Shown here piece after piece: positions 25,237 to 34,722 of a stretch of 64,000 nucleotides of DNA (its first letter is position 1; each line of letters begins with the position of its first letter). This DNA is from Rheinheimera mangrovi. Lineage in GTDB: Bacteria; Pseudomonadota; Gammaproteobacteria; Enterobacterales; Alteromonadaceae. Location of the stretch: positions 1,440,501 to 1,504,500 of the forward strand of contig NZ_CP034683.1 of the NCBI RefSeq assembly GCF_003990335.1, in the 5' to 3' direction. The position numbers were made by a program, and so were the translations under genes. The notes under the pieces are model-generated. The model did no database searches. It saw nothing but the letters and a program-made list of their open reading frames with translations, and was not told the origin of the DNA.

Positions 25237-26700
25237 ATGCTTATCTTTTTTGTCAGTATTGCGATACTTATCCTTGGCTACAAATTCTATAGTCCCTTTG
25301 TTGAAAAACAGGCTGGCATAGATCCTAAAGCTATTACCCCACAGGAGCGTTTTAGTGAGGGCGTGGATTATGTAGCTATTAGTCCGATGAAAGCCTTTTT
25401 GATCCAGTTTCTGAACGTGGCCGGGGTAGGTCCTATTTTTGGCCCTATCTTAGGTGCTGTTTATGGTCCTGTGGCGCTGGTATGGATTGTGATTGGTAAT
25501 ATTATCGGTGGCGCAGTTCACGACTATTTTTCCGGTGTGATGAGTATCAAAGAAGACGGCAAAAGCTTACCTGAAATAGCCGGTCATTATTACAACGTTG
25601 TTTTTAAAGGCGTTATGCTTGTATTCACCGCCATGCTGCTGTTTTTTGTCGGTGTGGTGTTTATTATGAGCCCGGCCGGGCTTTTAAGTAATTTGTCTTA
25701 TTTTGAGGACACTTTGTTAGCAGGCAATACCTTTTGGGTCTTAGTGATTTTAGCCTACTACTTTTTAGCAACCCTGCTGCCCATCGACAAAATCATCACC
25801 AAGTTGTATCCGGCTTTTGGTGTATTAATGATAGTGATGACAACCCTAATAGCGGGTGCTTTATTAATGGAAGCGCCTCATTTACCACAGGTTGCTGATA
25901 TTTTTGCTTATTTTGATGGTCACCATGAACATGATTTTTTAACACCTAATCCTGATGGTGCTCCGATCTGGCCTCTGCTGTTTTTAACTATTACCTGTGG
26001 CGCTATCAGTGGTTTCCACTCTACTCAGGCACCTATTATTTCCCGTTGTTTAACCAATGAAAAATATGTTCGTCCTGTCTACTACGGTGCCATGGTCTGT
26101 GAAGGTATAGTGGCCTGTGTTTGGGCTTTGGCTGGTATTGCAGCCTTTCCTGGTGGTTATGTTGAGTTAAAAGCTATGCTGGCTCAGGGTGGTCCTGGCT
26201 TAGTGGTGAATCATATCGCGACTAGTTATCTGGGCGTTTTTGGTGGTGTGATGGCAATTCTGGCTGTGGCAGTATTTCCTATCACCTCAGGTGATACAGC
26301 CTTCCGCTCATTACGTTTAACCATAGTGGATGCTTTTAATATTCCACAAAGTTTACGCAACAGACTGCTGTTGTCCGTGCCAATTTTAGCTATTGCTTAC
26401 TTTATGACGATGCTGGATTTCTCGTTGATTTGGCGTTATTTCGCCTTCTCCAATATGTTGTTATCCACCAGCGTATTGTGGCTGGCAACGAAGTACTTGT
26501 TTGATCGTGGCACTTTTCACTGGATTGCCAGTGTTCCTGCGGTGATAGGCACCAGTATGACTGTGGCCTACATAGCAACGGCTGGCATTGGCCTGAACTT
26601 ACCTGCAGCATATAGCAAACCTATAGGTGTGGTCGTTGCTGTGATAGGTTTGATCGGACTTGTTGTAGCGCACAATAAAAAGAGCACTGCGACTGCTTAA
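25237..26700 (+). CDS. Carbon-starvation CstA-family transporter, short type
   Basis: A 487-residue inner-membrane protein with roughly a dozen hydrophobic segments. Motifs of the CstA family are clear: ERFSEGVDYV, FLNVAGVGPIFGPILGA, GAVHDYFSGVMS, SGFHSTQAPIISRCL and FPITSGDTAFRSLRL. E. coli CstA and BtsT are about 700 residues, so this is the shorter type. The family imports peptides or pyruvate; which one is unknown here. Ribosome site AAGGA lies 12 bases upstream, a long spacing, and a possible leader ORF overlaps the start. A terminator follows. Confidence 0.9.
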   Translation: MLIFFVSIAILILGYKFYSPFVEKQAGIDPKAITPQERFSEGVDYVAISPMKAFLIQFLNVAGVGPIFGPILGAVYGPVALVWIVIGNIIGGAVHDYFSGVMSIKEDGKSLPEIAGHYYNVVFKGVMLVFTAMLLFFVGVVFIMSPAGLLSNLSYFEDTLLAGNTFWVLVILAYYFLATLLPIDKIITKLYPAFGVLMIVMTTLIAGALLMEAPHLPQVADIFAYFDGHHEHDFLTPNPDGAPIWPLLFLTITCGAISGFHSTQAPIISRCLTNEKYVRPVYYGAMVCEGIVACVWALAGIAAFPGGYVELKAMLAQGGPGLVVNHIATSYLGVFGGVMAILAVAVFPITSGDTAFRSLRLTIVDAFNIPQSLRNRLLLSVPILAIAYFMTMLDFSLIWRYFAFSNMLLSTSVLWLATKYLFDRGTFHWIASVPAVIGTSMTVAYIATAGIGLNLPAAYSKPIGVVVAVIGLIGLVVAHNKKSTATA

Positions 26701-26725
26701 CACCACTTTTTGGCCGGTTTCTTTA

Positions 26726-26760
26726 CGCCCATCTTTGTACTACACAGATGGGCGTTTTGC
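26726..26760 (+). terminator. Intrinsic terminator of the CstA-type gene
   Basis: Stem CGCCCATCT/AGATGGGCG (26726-26734, 26746-26754) with an 11-base loop, followed by TTTTGCTTTT. Confidence 0.85.
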
Positions 26761-26943
26761 TTTTAGCTACAGAGCCCAACTCCGTTTTATCGCTTAGCAG
26801 CACATGCCCGCTGTGCCTGTTGTATCAGAACTCAAAAATAAGGTATGGTATTTTGTCTAATAAATAAGCGGGTCAACCCAGGCTGGTTGTGTTGTTTTGG
26901 GTTTATCAATGCACTGAATTTCTGTTTTTAAGGAGTCGATGCT

Positions 26944-27999
26944 ATGCGACATTTAGTACTCTTTGCAGGTTTTCTCATTCTTTTTGCCAGCTTGAGTTTG
27001 CCAGTGAAAGCGCTGGACAGAGGGCGGCAGTTACAAATTACTGATGCTGCACAAAGTTCTGCTTTACTTGGGACTGTTGAGAACGCTATTTGGGCTGCAG
27101 ATGGTAAAGCCAGTGACAAGGTTATTTATGTTATTTACAGCACAGAATGTGGCTGGAGCCAAAAGTTATTTAATGATACCCGTCATCTTACCGATCAAGT
27201 GCAACTGCGCTGGATCCCTGTAGCCGCCAGACAAGCTCCTGCAGTAGTCACGGATCGTACTGCGGATGCTGTGGCAGCTGGTTTTAGCGGCAAAGCAGGG
27301 CAGGTGGCTGATGGAGCTAAAGCTCAACGTGCTGTGCAATACAACAATGCAGTGATGACCAGCACAACTTACCAGTTTCGTCCTTATGCTCAGGACCGTA
27401 CTTTTGCTTTTCCTACCTTGATTTATAAAACTGCTGCCGGCGTAAAAGTGATAGCGGGGAACCCTGCTGATTTAAATGCTGTGGTGGCTGAAGTACAACG
27501 TCAGGCTGGCAAAAGTGAGCTGACACCTGCAGGACTGACGATGACAGCAAATCCTGTGCTGCTGGATAAAAAGAAAAAACTGGCTCCTTTTGGTCATAAC
27601 TTGCCTCAACCGGTCAAACTCTATGCCGCCCCTTCTGAGCAAGCTGCTGTGGTAGAGGAGCTGGCACAAGGCTTTCAGATGGATGTGACTGGTACTGTAA
27701 AAGACAGCGATTGGCTGGAAACCCAACCTTGGGGTCCCAAAGGTATCAGGGCATATATTAAAGCGGCTGATTACGTCCGCTTTAGCCGACTGGAGTTTCA
27801 GGTCAAACGAGCTGGCGGTAATTTGGTGACCAAAAATACTGTGCAGATACGCACTCACCCCGATGCACAGGCGCCGATACTGGATACCTTGCAACCAGGT
27901 TTTGAGCTGAGTCGTTCCGGCGAAGTGGAGCTCAATGGTCAAATCTGGGATGAAGTGATTGTCTACACAGACGGTACCAAAGGATATATTGCCCGTTAG
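26944..27999 (+). CDS. Exported thioredoxin-fold protein with two SH3-like domains
   Basis: A 351-residue protein with a signal peptide (LVLFAGFLILFASLSLPVKA). Residues ~45-195 look like a DsbC/DsbG-type thioredoxin fold: YVIYSTECGWSQKLF, where the usual CxxC is C69-G-W-S72, so only one catalytic-type Cys remains, and the cis-Pro segment is probably FAFPTLIYK. Two similar SH3b-like repeats follow (residues ~215-275 and ~290-351; KLYAAPSEQAAVVEELAQGF and VQIRTHPDAQAPILDTLQPGF). I infer a periplasmic monothiol or thiol-binding protein; the fusion is unusual. AAGGAG precedes the start; no operon partner. Confidence 0.75.
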   Translation: MRHLVLFAGFLILFASLSLPVKALDRGRQLQITDAAQSSALLGTVENAIWAADGKASDKVIYVIYSTECGWSQKLFNDTRHLTDQVQLRWIPVAARQAPAVVTDRTADAVAAGFSGKAGQVADGAKAQRAVQYNNAVMTSTTYQFRPYAQDRTFAFPTLIYKTAAGVKVIAGNPADLNAVVAEVQRQAGKSELTPAGLTMTANPVLLDKKKKLAPFGHNLPQPVKLYAAPSEQAAVVEELAQGFQMDVTGTVKDSDWLETQPWGPKGIRAYIKAADYVRFSRLEFQVKRAGGNLVTKNTVQIRTHPDAQAPILDTLQPGFELSRSGEVELNGQIWDEVIVYTDGTKGYIAR

Positions 28000-28192
28000 C
28001 GCAGGCTTGAGTGAGGGGATCACTCAGCTTTTGCTCTGGTTTCGCAGACGATCAGCATGCTTTGTTTTATTTTAGGTAAGCACTTCAGGTGAGGTTCATG
28101 CTGGCAGAGCTAATACTGTAGTCAGATAAGGCGCTTTTTCAGTACCTTGCTTGTGATCTTTTGATGGAATGCAGAGGAATTAAATATGGCTA

Positions 28193-29298
28193 ATGGAACA
28201 AATACGCCTTAAGCCTTTGGTTTTAGCCGTTTTATCTGTGCTGATGTTACCCACAGCATATGCGATGGACTACAGCAATTTTGAAGAAAATGGCTGGTCT
28301 GCTGGTATGAACCTTGGTAAGTCTGTGGCTGGAATAGAGCAGGATACTATACGCGCTGATCTGGAAAGCCAGGGTTTTAATCTGAACTCTGTTTTAGAAG
28401 ATCGCCGCAGTGAAGGATACAAAATTTTTGTCGGTTATAAGTTCAATCCTTATCTGGCGGTAGAAGGTGGTTACTTTAATATTGGCGGTTTTCACACTTT
28501 AGCAAACACTACGCCAGCCACTGATTTTCGCGGTAAAACCAAGCTGTTAGGCTGGAACCTTGATTTAGTCGGCATTATGTCTTTTACCAAAGATTTCTCT
28601 GGTTTTGCCCGTATTGGCGTGACTCAAAACGAAACTGCAAATACCTACAGCAGCAATGGTTTGGTCGATGTCACGGGTTATGACGAAGATGGCAGCTATA
28701 CAAAAAACAAATATGGCGTGGGTTTGCAGCACAATATTTCGCCTATTTTGACGGTGCGACTGGAAGCTGAGCGGTATCGCTTGGATGATTTGATTGCCCA
28801 CAGCGGTAATGTAGATATGTATTCTTTGGGCTTAATGCTTAGATTTGGCGAAACTCAGTCCACTTACGCTGCCTCTGCGGCTCCTGAAGCTGTGCGTAGT
28901 GTACAGTCTGTTGCCGTGGTGCAAACACCGGTAAATGAAGCCGAAGTGCTGGTGCTCAAAGATGTGCATTTTAATTTTGACACTGCAGAATTAAATAACG
29001 AAACCAAAGCTATTTTACGTCAGCTGTGCAGACGCTGAAGGCGAACCCGCAGACCCGTCTGCGTATCGCAGCTTGCGCTTCAGCCAGCAGTACAGCTGAA
29101 TACAATCAGGCGTTGAGCGAGCGTCGCGCTCAGTCAATCAAAGCTTTCCTGATCCTCGAAGAGGTGGATGCCAATAGATTTAAAACTGTAGGTTTTGGTC
29201 AAAGCAATCCTGCTGAATATAAAGCCAATCCTGCTGTGTTACGCTCAGATGCAGCGAAGGCCAATATGCGTGGCTTGTTTGAAATTATTGTTGAGTAA
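28193..29298 (+). pseudogene. OmpA-family outer-membrane protein, frameshifted
   Basis: Two frames make one gene. 28193-29038 encodes a signal peptide (VLAVLSVLMLPTAYA), an 8-strand OmpA-like barrel (GYKIFVGYKFNPYLAVEGGY...) and the start of the OmpA C-terminal domain (VHFNFDTAELNNETKAIL). After about 29022 the frame shifts by one base; 29026-29298 continues the domain (LSERRAQSIKAFL...; VGFGQSNPAEYKAN) to its normal end. Adding one base near CGTCAGCTGTGCAG restores the frame. The broken domain is the peptidoglycan-binding part, so a translated product would be only the barrel. Also, an ATG at 28186 has the best ribosome-site spacing (AGAGGA) but gives an 8-codon frame. A sequencing error is possible. 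Confidence 0.85.
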
Positions 29299-29305
29299 GT
29301 AATGA

Positions 29306-29332
29306 AAAAGCAGCCTTAAACCGGCTGCTTTT
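29306..29332. terminator. Bidirectional terminator between OmpA and chemotaxis genes
   Basis: AAAAGCAGCC (29306-29315) pairs with GGCTGCTTTT (29323-29332) around a 7-base loop. A-run before and T-run after allow it to work on both strands, fitting the converging genes. Confidence 0.85.
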
Positions 29333-29356
29333 GTTACTCAGCTCCCGGATCTACAG

Positions 29357-31009
29357 TCAAATTTTATAACGACATACTTCTGCATTCAGTTGATCTGATA
29401 AATGCATCAGCTCTTTGCTAATGGCTGCGGATTCTGAGGTATCACTTGAGGTTTCCTGAGCTATGACCACGATTTGGTGCACATTTTTGTTAATCATCTC
29501 TGACACTGTAGTTTGTTCTTCAGCGGCGCTGGCGATCTGATTGTTCATATCATTAATAGTTGATACAGAGTGCTGGATTTCCTGCAGCGCAGCATCGACT
29601 TGCTGGGCCTGTTGCACTGTATTCTGGCTGTGGTGTTTAATTTCATTGATGGCCTGAACCGCCTGCTCTGCACCTTGCTGTAAAGAAACGATCATTTGAT
29701 TGATTTCATCTGTACTTTTGGCAGTTCTGGCTGCCAGAGTGCGTACTTCATCAGCAACTACGGCAAAACCTCTGCCATGTTCACCTGCCCGCGCGGCTTC
29801 AATAGCTGCATTTAAGGCTAACAAATTCGTTTGATCCGCAATAGATCGGATCACATCCAACACAGCGCCGATATTTCTGGAGTCGTCGCCAACTTTGTCG
29901 ATCACAGAAACGCCCAGCTGAACTTGTTGCTCCAGACCTCCGATCACAGAGATGGCTCTGTGCAACTTGACGTTAGCTTCATGCACCTGAGTTTCGGCGT
30001 GATTGGCAGCTTGTGCAGCCTGACTGGCGCTTTTGGCAACATCTTCTGCTGTGGCGGACATTTCATTTATCGCAGTAGCGACTTGATCACTTTCACTGTG
30101 TTGCTGTGCAACACCGGCTTCTGTTTTTTGCATTAGTGCAGCTAAGTGTTCAGCGGATTGGCCCAGACTACGCATTGAGCTTTGCACTTGCCCGACCAAG
30201 GTGGCTACTTTGCCGGAAAACTGGTTAAAAGCCTGAGCTAAAGCGCCCAATTCATGGCCGATGGACGCGTCCAGTCTTTTGGTTAAATCGGCTTCGCCCG
30301 ACGCTATATCCTGCATGGCCTGAACCACATTCAGTAGAGGTTTTAAAATAGCTTTGGCAAATAAAGTGCCGATAAAAATCACCAAAGCCACCAGTATCAG
30401 AGTGATCAGAGCATCTGACAGTAAATCAGCGTAAATTTGTTGTTCTGTGACTTCTCGTTGTTTTTGCAGCATCAGCTCCAGATCATCAATATAAAAGCCT
30501 GTCGCCAGTACCCATTCACCCAGCAGTACAGCTTTTGCCAGTTTAGGTGCGGCCACAGTACTGCCGGGTTTTGGCCAGTTGTAGTTAATGTAACCGCCGC
30601 CTTTTTTGGCTGCCTCTATGTATTCTTTGACTAAAAAGCGGCCTTCAGGCGATTTGCTGTCGAGAAAGTTTTTGCCTTCACGCTCCGGTAGGTCGGCACT
30701 GACCACCTGAACTCCTTGCAGGTCATAAACAAAAAAGTAGTTTTTACCGTTTTCATAACGCAGGCTGCGCAATATGGCTTTTTTGCTGTCGTCGTCTGCA
30801 GCAGCACTTACCGCTGTAATGGCCATTTCCAGCAGGGTGTCTAATTGCTGTTTACGCTCTGCATACAATGAATCGCGCAGATGCATTACTCGGTTCTCTG
30901 CTTCATGTTGAGCGGAAAAGTAGGCTTTGCTAATAAGTACCAGAGCCAGAATAAAAACCGGGCAAAAAGCTAATAAAATCAGTTTGGTTCTTAATGATAC
31001 AGAGTTCAT
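29357..31009 (-). CDS. Methyl-accepting chemotaxis protein with Cache sensor
   Basis: A 550-residue inner-membrane receptor. TM1 is at residues ~10-28, then a periplasmic single Cache domain (~30-190; [45 protein letters not shown]), TM2 (~195-215), HAMP (~220-270), and a long signalling coiled coil. The highly conserved hairpin tip is present ([20 protein letters not shown]). Such receptors sense small organic acids or amino acids and control CheA. 12 bases from its stop side there is no partner; upstream on the same strand lies the Tsx-like gene, 12 bases away, so the two may be cotranscribed (Tsx-like first). Confidence 0.95.
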   Translation of the reverse strand: MNSVSLRTKLILLAFCPVFILALVLISKAYFSAQHEAENRVMHLRDSLYAERKQQLDTLLEMAITAVSAAADDDSKKAILRSLRYENGKNYFFVYDLQGVQVVSADLPEREGKNFLDSKSPEGRFLVKEYIEAAKKGGGYINYNWPKPGSTVAAPKLAKAVLLGEWVLATGFYIDDLELMLQKQREVTEQQIYADLLSDALITLILVALVIFIGTLFAKAILKPLLNVVQAMQDIASGEADLTKRLDASIGHELGALAQAFNQFSGKVATLVGQVQSSMRSLGQSAEHLAALMQKTEAGVAQQHSESDQVATAINEMSATAEDVAKSASQAAQAANHAETQVHEANVKLHRAISVIGGLEQQVQLGVSVIDKVGDDSRNIGAVLDVIRSIADQTNLLALNAAIEAARAGEHGRGFAVVADEVRTLAARTAKSTDEINQMIVSLQQGAEQAVQAINEIKHHSQNTVQQAQQVDAALQEIQHSVSTINDMNNQIASAAEEQTTVSEMINKNVHQIVVIAQETSSDTSESAAISKELMHLSDQLNAEVCRYKI

Positions 31010-31021
31010 ATCGCCCTCTTG

Positions 31022-31744
31022 TTAAAAATGCCACTTCAACAGCAGGTTCAGGTTGTATTCGTCGCTGCGTAAGTTCGGCCGGTCTTTGACACCAAATTTG
31101 TTCAGCCACAACACATATTCAAACCCAAGATAAATTTTATCTTCAGTGTTCAACGCTTTACTTAGTAGCCATTTCAGTTGCGATGTCATATTCAGATTTG
31201 CATTATGGTTTTGTGTTGCGCTGGCCCAGTCGAGAAAACCATCGTATAAAAACTCCTGATCGCCCAGTGCAAAAGGTAAACCCCAGGTGATGGTGGTTTG
31301 CCAGTTGTCGCTGCGTTTTTCATTGTTGCGCCGGTAAAGATTGACCTGAAAATAGCGAAACTGAGCCATGTCCAGATTAAAACCTACACCATAGAGCAGA
31401 TGCGTAGTCTGGCTTGACATTTCGACTGTAGTGGCGAACGTTACATCGCTGATCAAGCCCCACTTTGCCTCTGCCAGCCCCAGTTTACTGAAACTCCAGC
31501 GCGGGGCCCATTCGGCATAATTGGCTACATCACCGGAATCTGGCCTGATATGGTCGAGGAAAAAAAAACTGTCGCCCCAACTGGTGGCCGCAGCGTGTTC
31601 AAAGGTATAAATATCACGATTGTTGTCGCCTAAGCGGTAATGGTTGCCTGTTAAGTAACTGACCCGAAAGTCTTGCCAAAGCACTTCAGAGTGAAGCGAA
31701 GCAGAGCACAGCAGCAGACATAACAACAGCAGGTTTTGTTTCAT
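31022..31744 (-). CDS. Tsx-like outer-membrane channel protein
   Basis: A 240-residue outer-membrane barrel with a signal peptide (LLLLCLLLCSASLHS). The family hallmarks of nucleoside-specific channel Tsx are visible: LWQDFRVSYLTG near the N-terminus, TFEHAAATSWGDSFFFLDHI and the final aromatic LLLKWHF. Tsx channels pass nucleosides and similar solutes. It ends 12 bases before the chemotaxis receptor gene on the same strand, suggesting uptake linked to sensing of the same compounds, which is inference. Confidence 0.88.
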   Translation of the reverse strand: MKQNLLLLCLLLCSASLHSEVLWQDFRVSYLTGNHYRLGDNNRDIYTFEHAAATSWGDSFFFLDHIRPDSGDVANYAEWAPRWSFSKLGLAEAKWGLISDVTFATTVEMSSQTTHLLYGVGFNLDMAQFRYFQVNLYRRNNEKRSDNWQTTITWGLPFALGDQEFLYDGFLDWASATQNHNANLNMTSQLKWLLSKALNTEDKIYLGFEYVLWLNKFGVKDRPNLRSDEYNLNLLLKWHF

Positions 31745-31842
31745 AAAAATGTGTATGACAGAAGATCTAGGGATCTTAATACTGGCAGCAAATTACAGAA
31801 GGTCAATTTAACTACCAGATTTTACACAACAAAGGAGGGCGC

Positions 31843-32754
31843 TTAGCTTCGGACCAGCAACTGATGAATATGCTGACGCAACCAACGTCTTAAAGGATCA
31901 TCCTGAGTTCTGGAATGCCAAACCTGACTGATTTGTACCTTAGGTAGCGGCACAGGACAAGCTGTGATCAGTAAATCAGGCATGGCCTTTTGTGCTATGT
32001 CTGCCACTGATTTCAGGCAGGTCAGCAGCACATTATTTTTGCTCACTATATGAGCTGGTGATAAAAAACCAGAGAGCCCGGCGCAGACTTGACGCGCTAA
32101 GCCAGACTTTGCTAATTCCTGATCAACCAGGCCGTCCAGATCTCCGGTCAGAGTTGTGACTATATGACGTGCCTGACAATAGTCTTCCAGACTCAGAGCT
32201 TGTTGCGCAAGCGGGTGTTGACGACGCAGCAGTACCACAAAATCTTCGGTCTGTAGTTTTTGCTGATAAAAGCTTTCCGGCAGATCACGATAAAAACCAG
32301 CGATAGCGATATCACAGTCGCCCCGTTCCAGCTGTTGTTTAGGTAATACGCCCTGAGTATGGCGCATGACCAACTGTACCTGCGGAGCCTGCTCATTTAA
32401 TAACGCCACGAGATCGGGCAGTAGTAAACTTTCGATGTAGTCGGTGCTGTAAATCACCAGCCGGTCGGACTGAGTTAAAAAATCAGTGCCACTTTGCTGT
32501 TGATAAAAACCTTCCAGTGAAGACACCAGCTGTAATATTTCAGCACTGATGCGGATGGCTTTAGGCGTAGCTGTTAAACCCCGGGCTGCCCGGACAAAAA
32601 GCGGATCGGCAAATTCCTGACGTAGCTTATTTAATTTGTGGCTCAGCGCGGGTTGGCTCAAATTAAGTCGGTTCGCTGCCGAACTGACATTCAGTTCTTC
32701 GTATAGCACTTTAAACAGCAGCAATAAATTCAGATCTTTGCTTTTAATATTCAT
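31843..32754 (-). CDS. LysR-family transcriptional regulator
   Basis: A 303-residue LysR regulator: N-terminal winged helix (LLLLFKVLYEELNVSSAANR, then LNLSQPALSHKLNKL) and a C-terminal substrate-binding fold. It is divergent from a DJ-1/PfpI-type gene, with 107 bases between, the classic LysR-target arrangement, so it probably controls that gene. Effector unknown. Confidence 0.93.
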   Translation of the reverse strand: MNIKSKDLNLLLLFKVLYEELNVSSAANRLNLSQPALSHKLNKLRQEFADPLFVRAARGLTATPKAIRISAEILQLVSSLEGFYQQQSGTDFLTQSDRLVIYSTDYIESLLLPDLVALLNEQAPQVQLVMRHTQGVLPKQQLERGDCDIAIAGFYRDLPESFYQQKLQTEDFVVLLRRQHPLAQQALSLEDYCQARHIVTTLTGDLDGLVDQELAKSGLARQVCAGLSGFLSPAHIVSKNNVLLTCLKSVADIAQKAMPDLLITACPVPLPKVQISQVWHSRTQDDPLRRWLRQHIHQLLVRS

Positions 32755-32861
32755 AATTTGAATAGCTATTATTAAATCAATTCACTTCTTTGTATTTTAG
32801 CCTTGCTGCACACTAAGCACCATAAACTCTACAGCAGAATCTAAGGTAAAAAGGTGAAGCA
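32755..32861. promoter_or_regulatory. LysR/DJ-1 divergent promoter region
   Basis: A 107-base divergent gap. A perfect 10-bp palindrome AATAGCTATT (32761-32770) next to the LysR start is a candidate operator. Nothing else can be assigned with confidence. Confidence 0.35.
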
Positions 32862-33617
32862 ATGAAATTATCAACAGGCGTGATACAACTGGGGCTGGCA
32901 GTCGCTCTGACGTTAAGCAGCACTTTGACTATGGCGGCAGATAAAGTACTGATTGTCGTGACCAGCCATAGTCAAATGGGGACCACTAGTGAAAAAACCG
33001 GTTACTGGTTAGGTGAAGTAACACATCCCTATAAAGAACTACAGGACGCAGGTATTGCAGTGGATATTGCCAGTATTGCTGGCGGTAAAGCGCCAGTGGA
33101 TGAGCGCAGTCTGGCAGAAGCCGATACGGTCAATCAGTGGTTTATGGCGGATAGCAAACATAACATGAAGCTGCAACAGACGTTAAAGCTGGCTGATTTA
33201 AAGGCATCAGACTATAAAGCTGTATTGTTTGCCGGTGGCCACGGCACTATGTGGGATTTTCCGCAAAACAAGGTAATACAACAGTTTGCAGCAAATTTAT
33301 ATCAGAGCGGCGGCATAGTGGCGGCAGTTTGCCACGGCCCTGCGGCATTATTGAATATTAAACTGGCAGATGGCAGCTACTTAATTACCGGAAAACAACT
33401 GACGGGCTTTAGCAACACTGAAGAAGCGGAGGTGAAACTCACGAAAGTGGTGCCATTCTCCTTGCAGGATCAATTGACGCAACGTGGCGCCAGCTACAGC
33501 GCTGCTGCCAACTGGCAGAGCAAAGTGGTGGTGGATCAGCGTTTAGTGACAGGTCAGAATCCGCAATCTGCAGCCGCTGTTGGTGAGGCTGTAGCGAAAT
33601 TATTGACAAGCAAATAA
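32862..33617 (+). CDS. Exported DJ-1/PfpI-family protein
   Basis: A 251-residue protein with a signal peptide (ends near TLTMAADK), unusual for a family that is mostly cytoplasmic. It has the type 1 glutamine-amidotransferase-like fold: E52 (GEVTHPY), GGHGTMWDF (125-133) and nucleophile C157-H158 in AAVCHGPAALL. Closest in pattern to Hsp31-like glyoxalase/chaperone proteins, which detoxify methylglyoxal or act on damaged proteins. Divergent from a LysR gene. Role in the periplasm is inferred. A terminator follows. Confidence 0.88.
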   Translation: MKLSTGVIQLGLAVALTLSSTLTMAADKVLIVVTSHSQMGTTSEKTGYWLGEVTHPYKELQDAGIAVDIASIAGGKAPVDERSLAEADTVNQWFMADSKHNMKLQQTLKLADLKASDYKAVLFAGGHGTMWDFPQNKVIQQFAANLYQSGGIVAAVCHGPAALLNIKLADGSYLITGKQLTGFSNTEEAEVKLTKVVPFSLQDQLTQRGASYSAAANWQSKVVVDQRLVTGQNPQSAAAVGEAVAKLLTSK

Positions 33618-33636
33618 CCCCGCACTTTACTTCTGC

Positions 33637-33672
33637 ATAGCCACAGTCTGAACCGCAGCTGTGGCTATTTAG
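33637..33672 (+). terminator. Terminator of the DJ-1-like gene
   Basis: Stem ATAGCCACAG/CTGTGGCTAT (33637-33646, 33659-33668) with a 12-base loop, followed by TTAGTGTTATTTG. The T-run is interrupted. Confidence 0.65.
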
Positions 33673-33794
33673 TGTTATTTGTTCCTTAAATCTTTATTCA
33701 TAGCTGCAAAATTACTCTGGATACTGCTCGTAGGCTGGCTCTGTGGCAAAAACTTATCTAGTCTCAAACCAATGTTTTTTTTGGATATGTGGTT

Positions 33795-34556
33795 ATGTGG
33801 GTTCGATTTTGTCTGGTGTTACTGAGTTCTGTTCTGACGAATAGCCACGCAGCTTCAAAGCAGCAGGTATTGTTGCTGACTTACCATTTAAAGGCTCCTT
33901 ATGTGATTGATTGGGGAGAGCAGCGTGGTTTGTATTTTGATCTGGCGGTCTATCTGAACCACAAAACGGATAGCTATCAGTTTACAACTGAACTGATGCC
34001 AAGAAAGCGTCTGGATGTCCTATTGGCAGGGCCTTTTACCGATGTAGTGATTGGTGTCCAGCCTGGCTGGTTTAAACCCTTGGCCGATAAAATGGTTTTT
34101 ACAGCGCCTTTTTTACACGACAAGGATATGTTTGTTTCAGATGCCCGAAAACCAGTGCGAGATAAAGACCTGGCCGATTTAACCGGCAAAATTTTTATTG
34201 GTTCACAAGGCTATAAATACCAAGGTATAGATGAAGCCGTTGCGGCCGGAACTATACAACGTGTGGATACCTTACAAGAGGATTATGTACTGGATATGCT
34301 CAGGCTGGGGAGGGGGGATTTTACTATTATCAGCTCTTCGACCTTGTCTTATAAATTCAGTCACGGTGAACATGCCAGGCATTTTCATGTCGCCACGACC
34401 CCACATGATGTGATCCAGCGACGTTTTATGCTCAGCAAGACTGAACCACAGCTGTATCAATTTTTACAACAGGTGATCCGGCAGATGCCTGCGGACCAGG
34501 AATGGCAGTTGTTATTAGATAAATATCAAATTCAGCAGGCTAAGGTAAATCCTTGA
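33795..34556 (+). CDS. Periplasmic solute-binding protein, family 3 type
   Basis: A 253-residue protein with a signal peptide (FCLVLLSSVLTNSHA). The mature part begins QQVLLLTYHLKAPYVIDWGE and has the two-lobe SBP_bac_3 pattern (LYFDLAVYLNHKTD, KMVFTAPFLHDKD, ADLTGKIFIGSQGYKYQG). ATG 33795 is chosen because GGA lies 9 bases upstream; GTG 33789 is in frame. No transport genes are adjacent. Probable function: sensing or binding of small polar solutes. Note that this is one of four such stand-alone proteins in the window. Confidence 0.78.
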   Translation: MWVRFCLVLLSSVLTNSHAASKQQVLLLTYHLKAPYVIDWGEQRGLYFDLAVYLNHKTDSYQFTTELMPRKRLDVLLAGPFTDVVIGVQPGWFKPLADKMVFTAPFLHDKDMFVSDARKPVRDKDLADLTGKIFIGSQGYKYQGIDEAVAAGTIQRVDTLQEDYVLDMLRLGRGDFTIISSSTLSYKFSHGEHARHFHVATTPHDVIQRRFMLSKTEPQLYQFLQQVIRQMPADQEWQLLLDKYQIQQAKVNP

Positions 34557-34682
34557 TTTAAGATTTGTTTTTCTTGTTGTTTTTCACTAAAGCTTCGCTA
34601 TGTTGTCACACTTTTGCAAAGTTAAGCCTGCATTCTAAAGCGGCTTAAACTTGTTGCATGCATCACTGTTCCTGGTGATTTT

Positions 34683-34707
34683 AGGGCCCCTTAGCGGGCC
34701 CTTTTTT
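34683..34707 (+). terminator. Intrinsic terminator
   Basis: Stem AGGGCCC/GGGCCCT (34683-34689, 34696-34702) with a 6-base loop, followed by six Ts. It ends transcription from the solute-binding protein gene 127 bases upstream, just before the convergent LysR gene. Confidence 0.85.
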
Positions 34708-34722
34708 ATTCGCCTTCATTGC

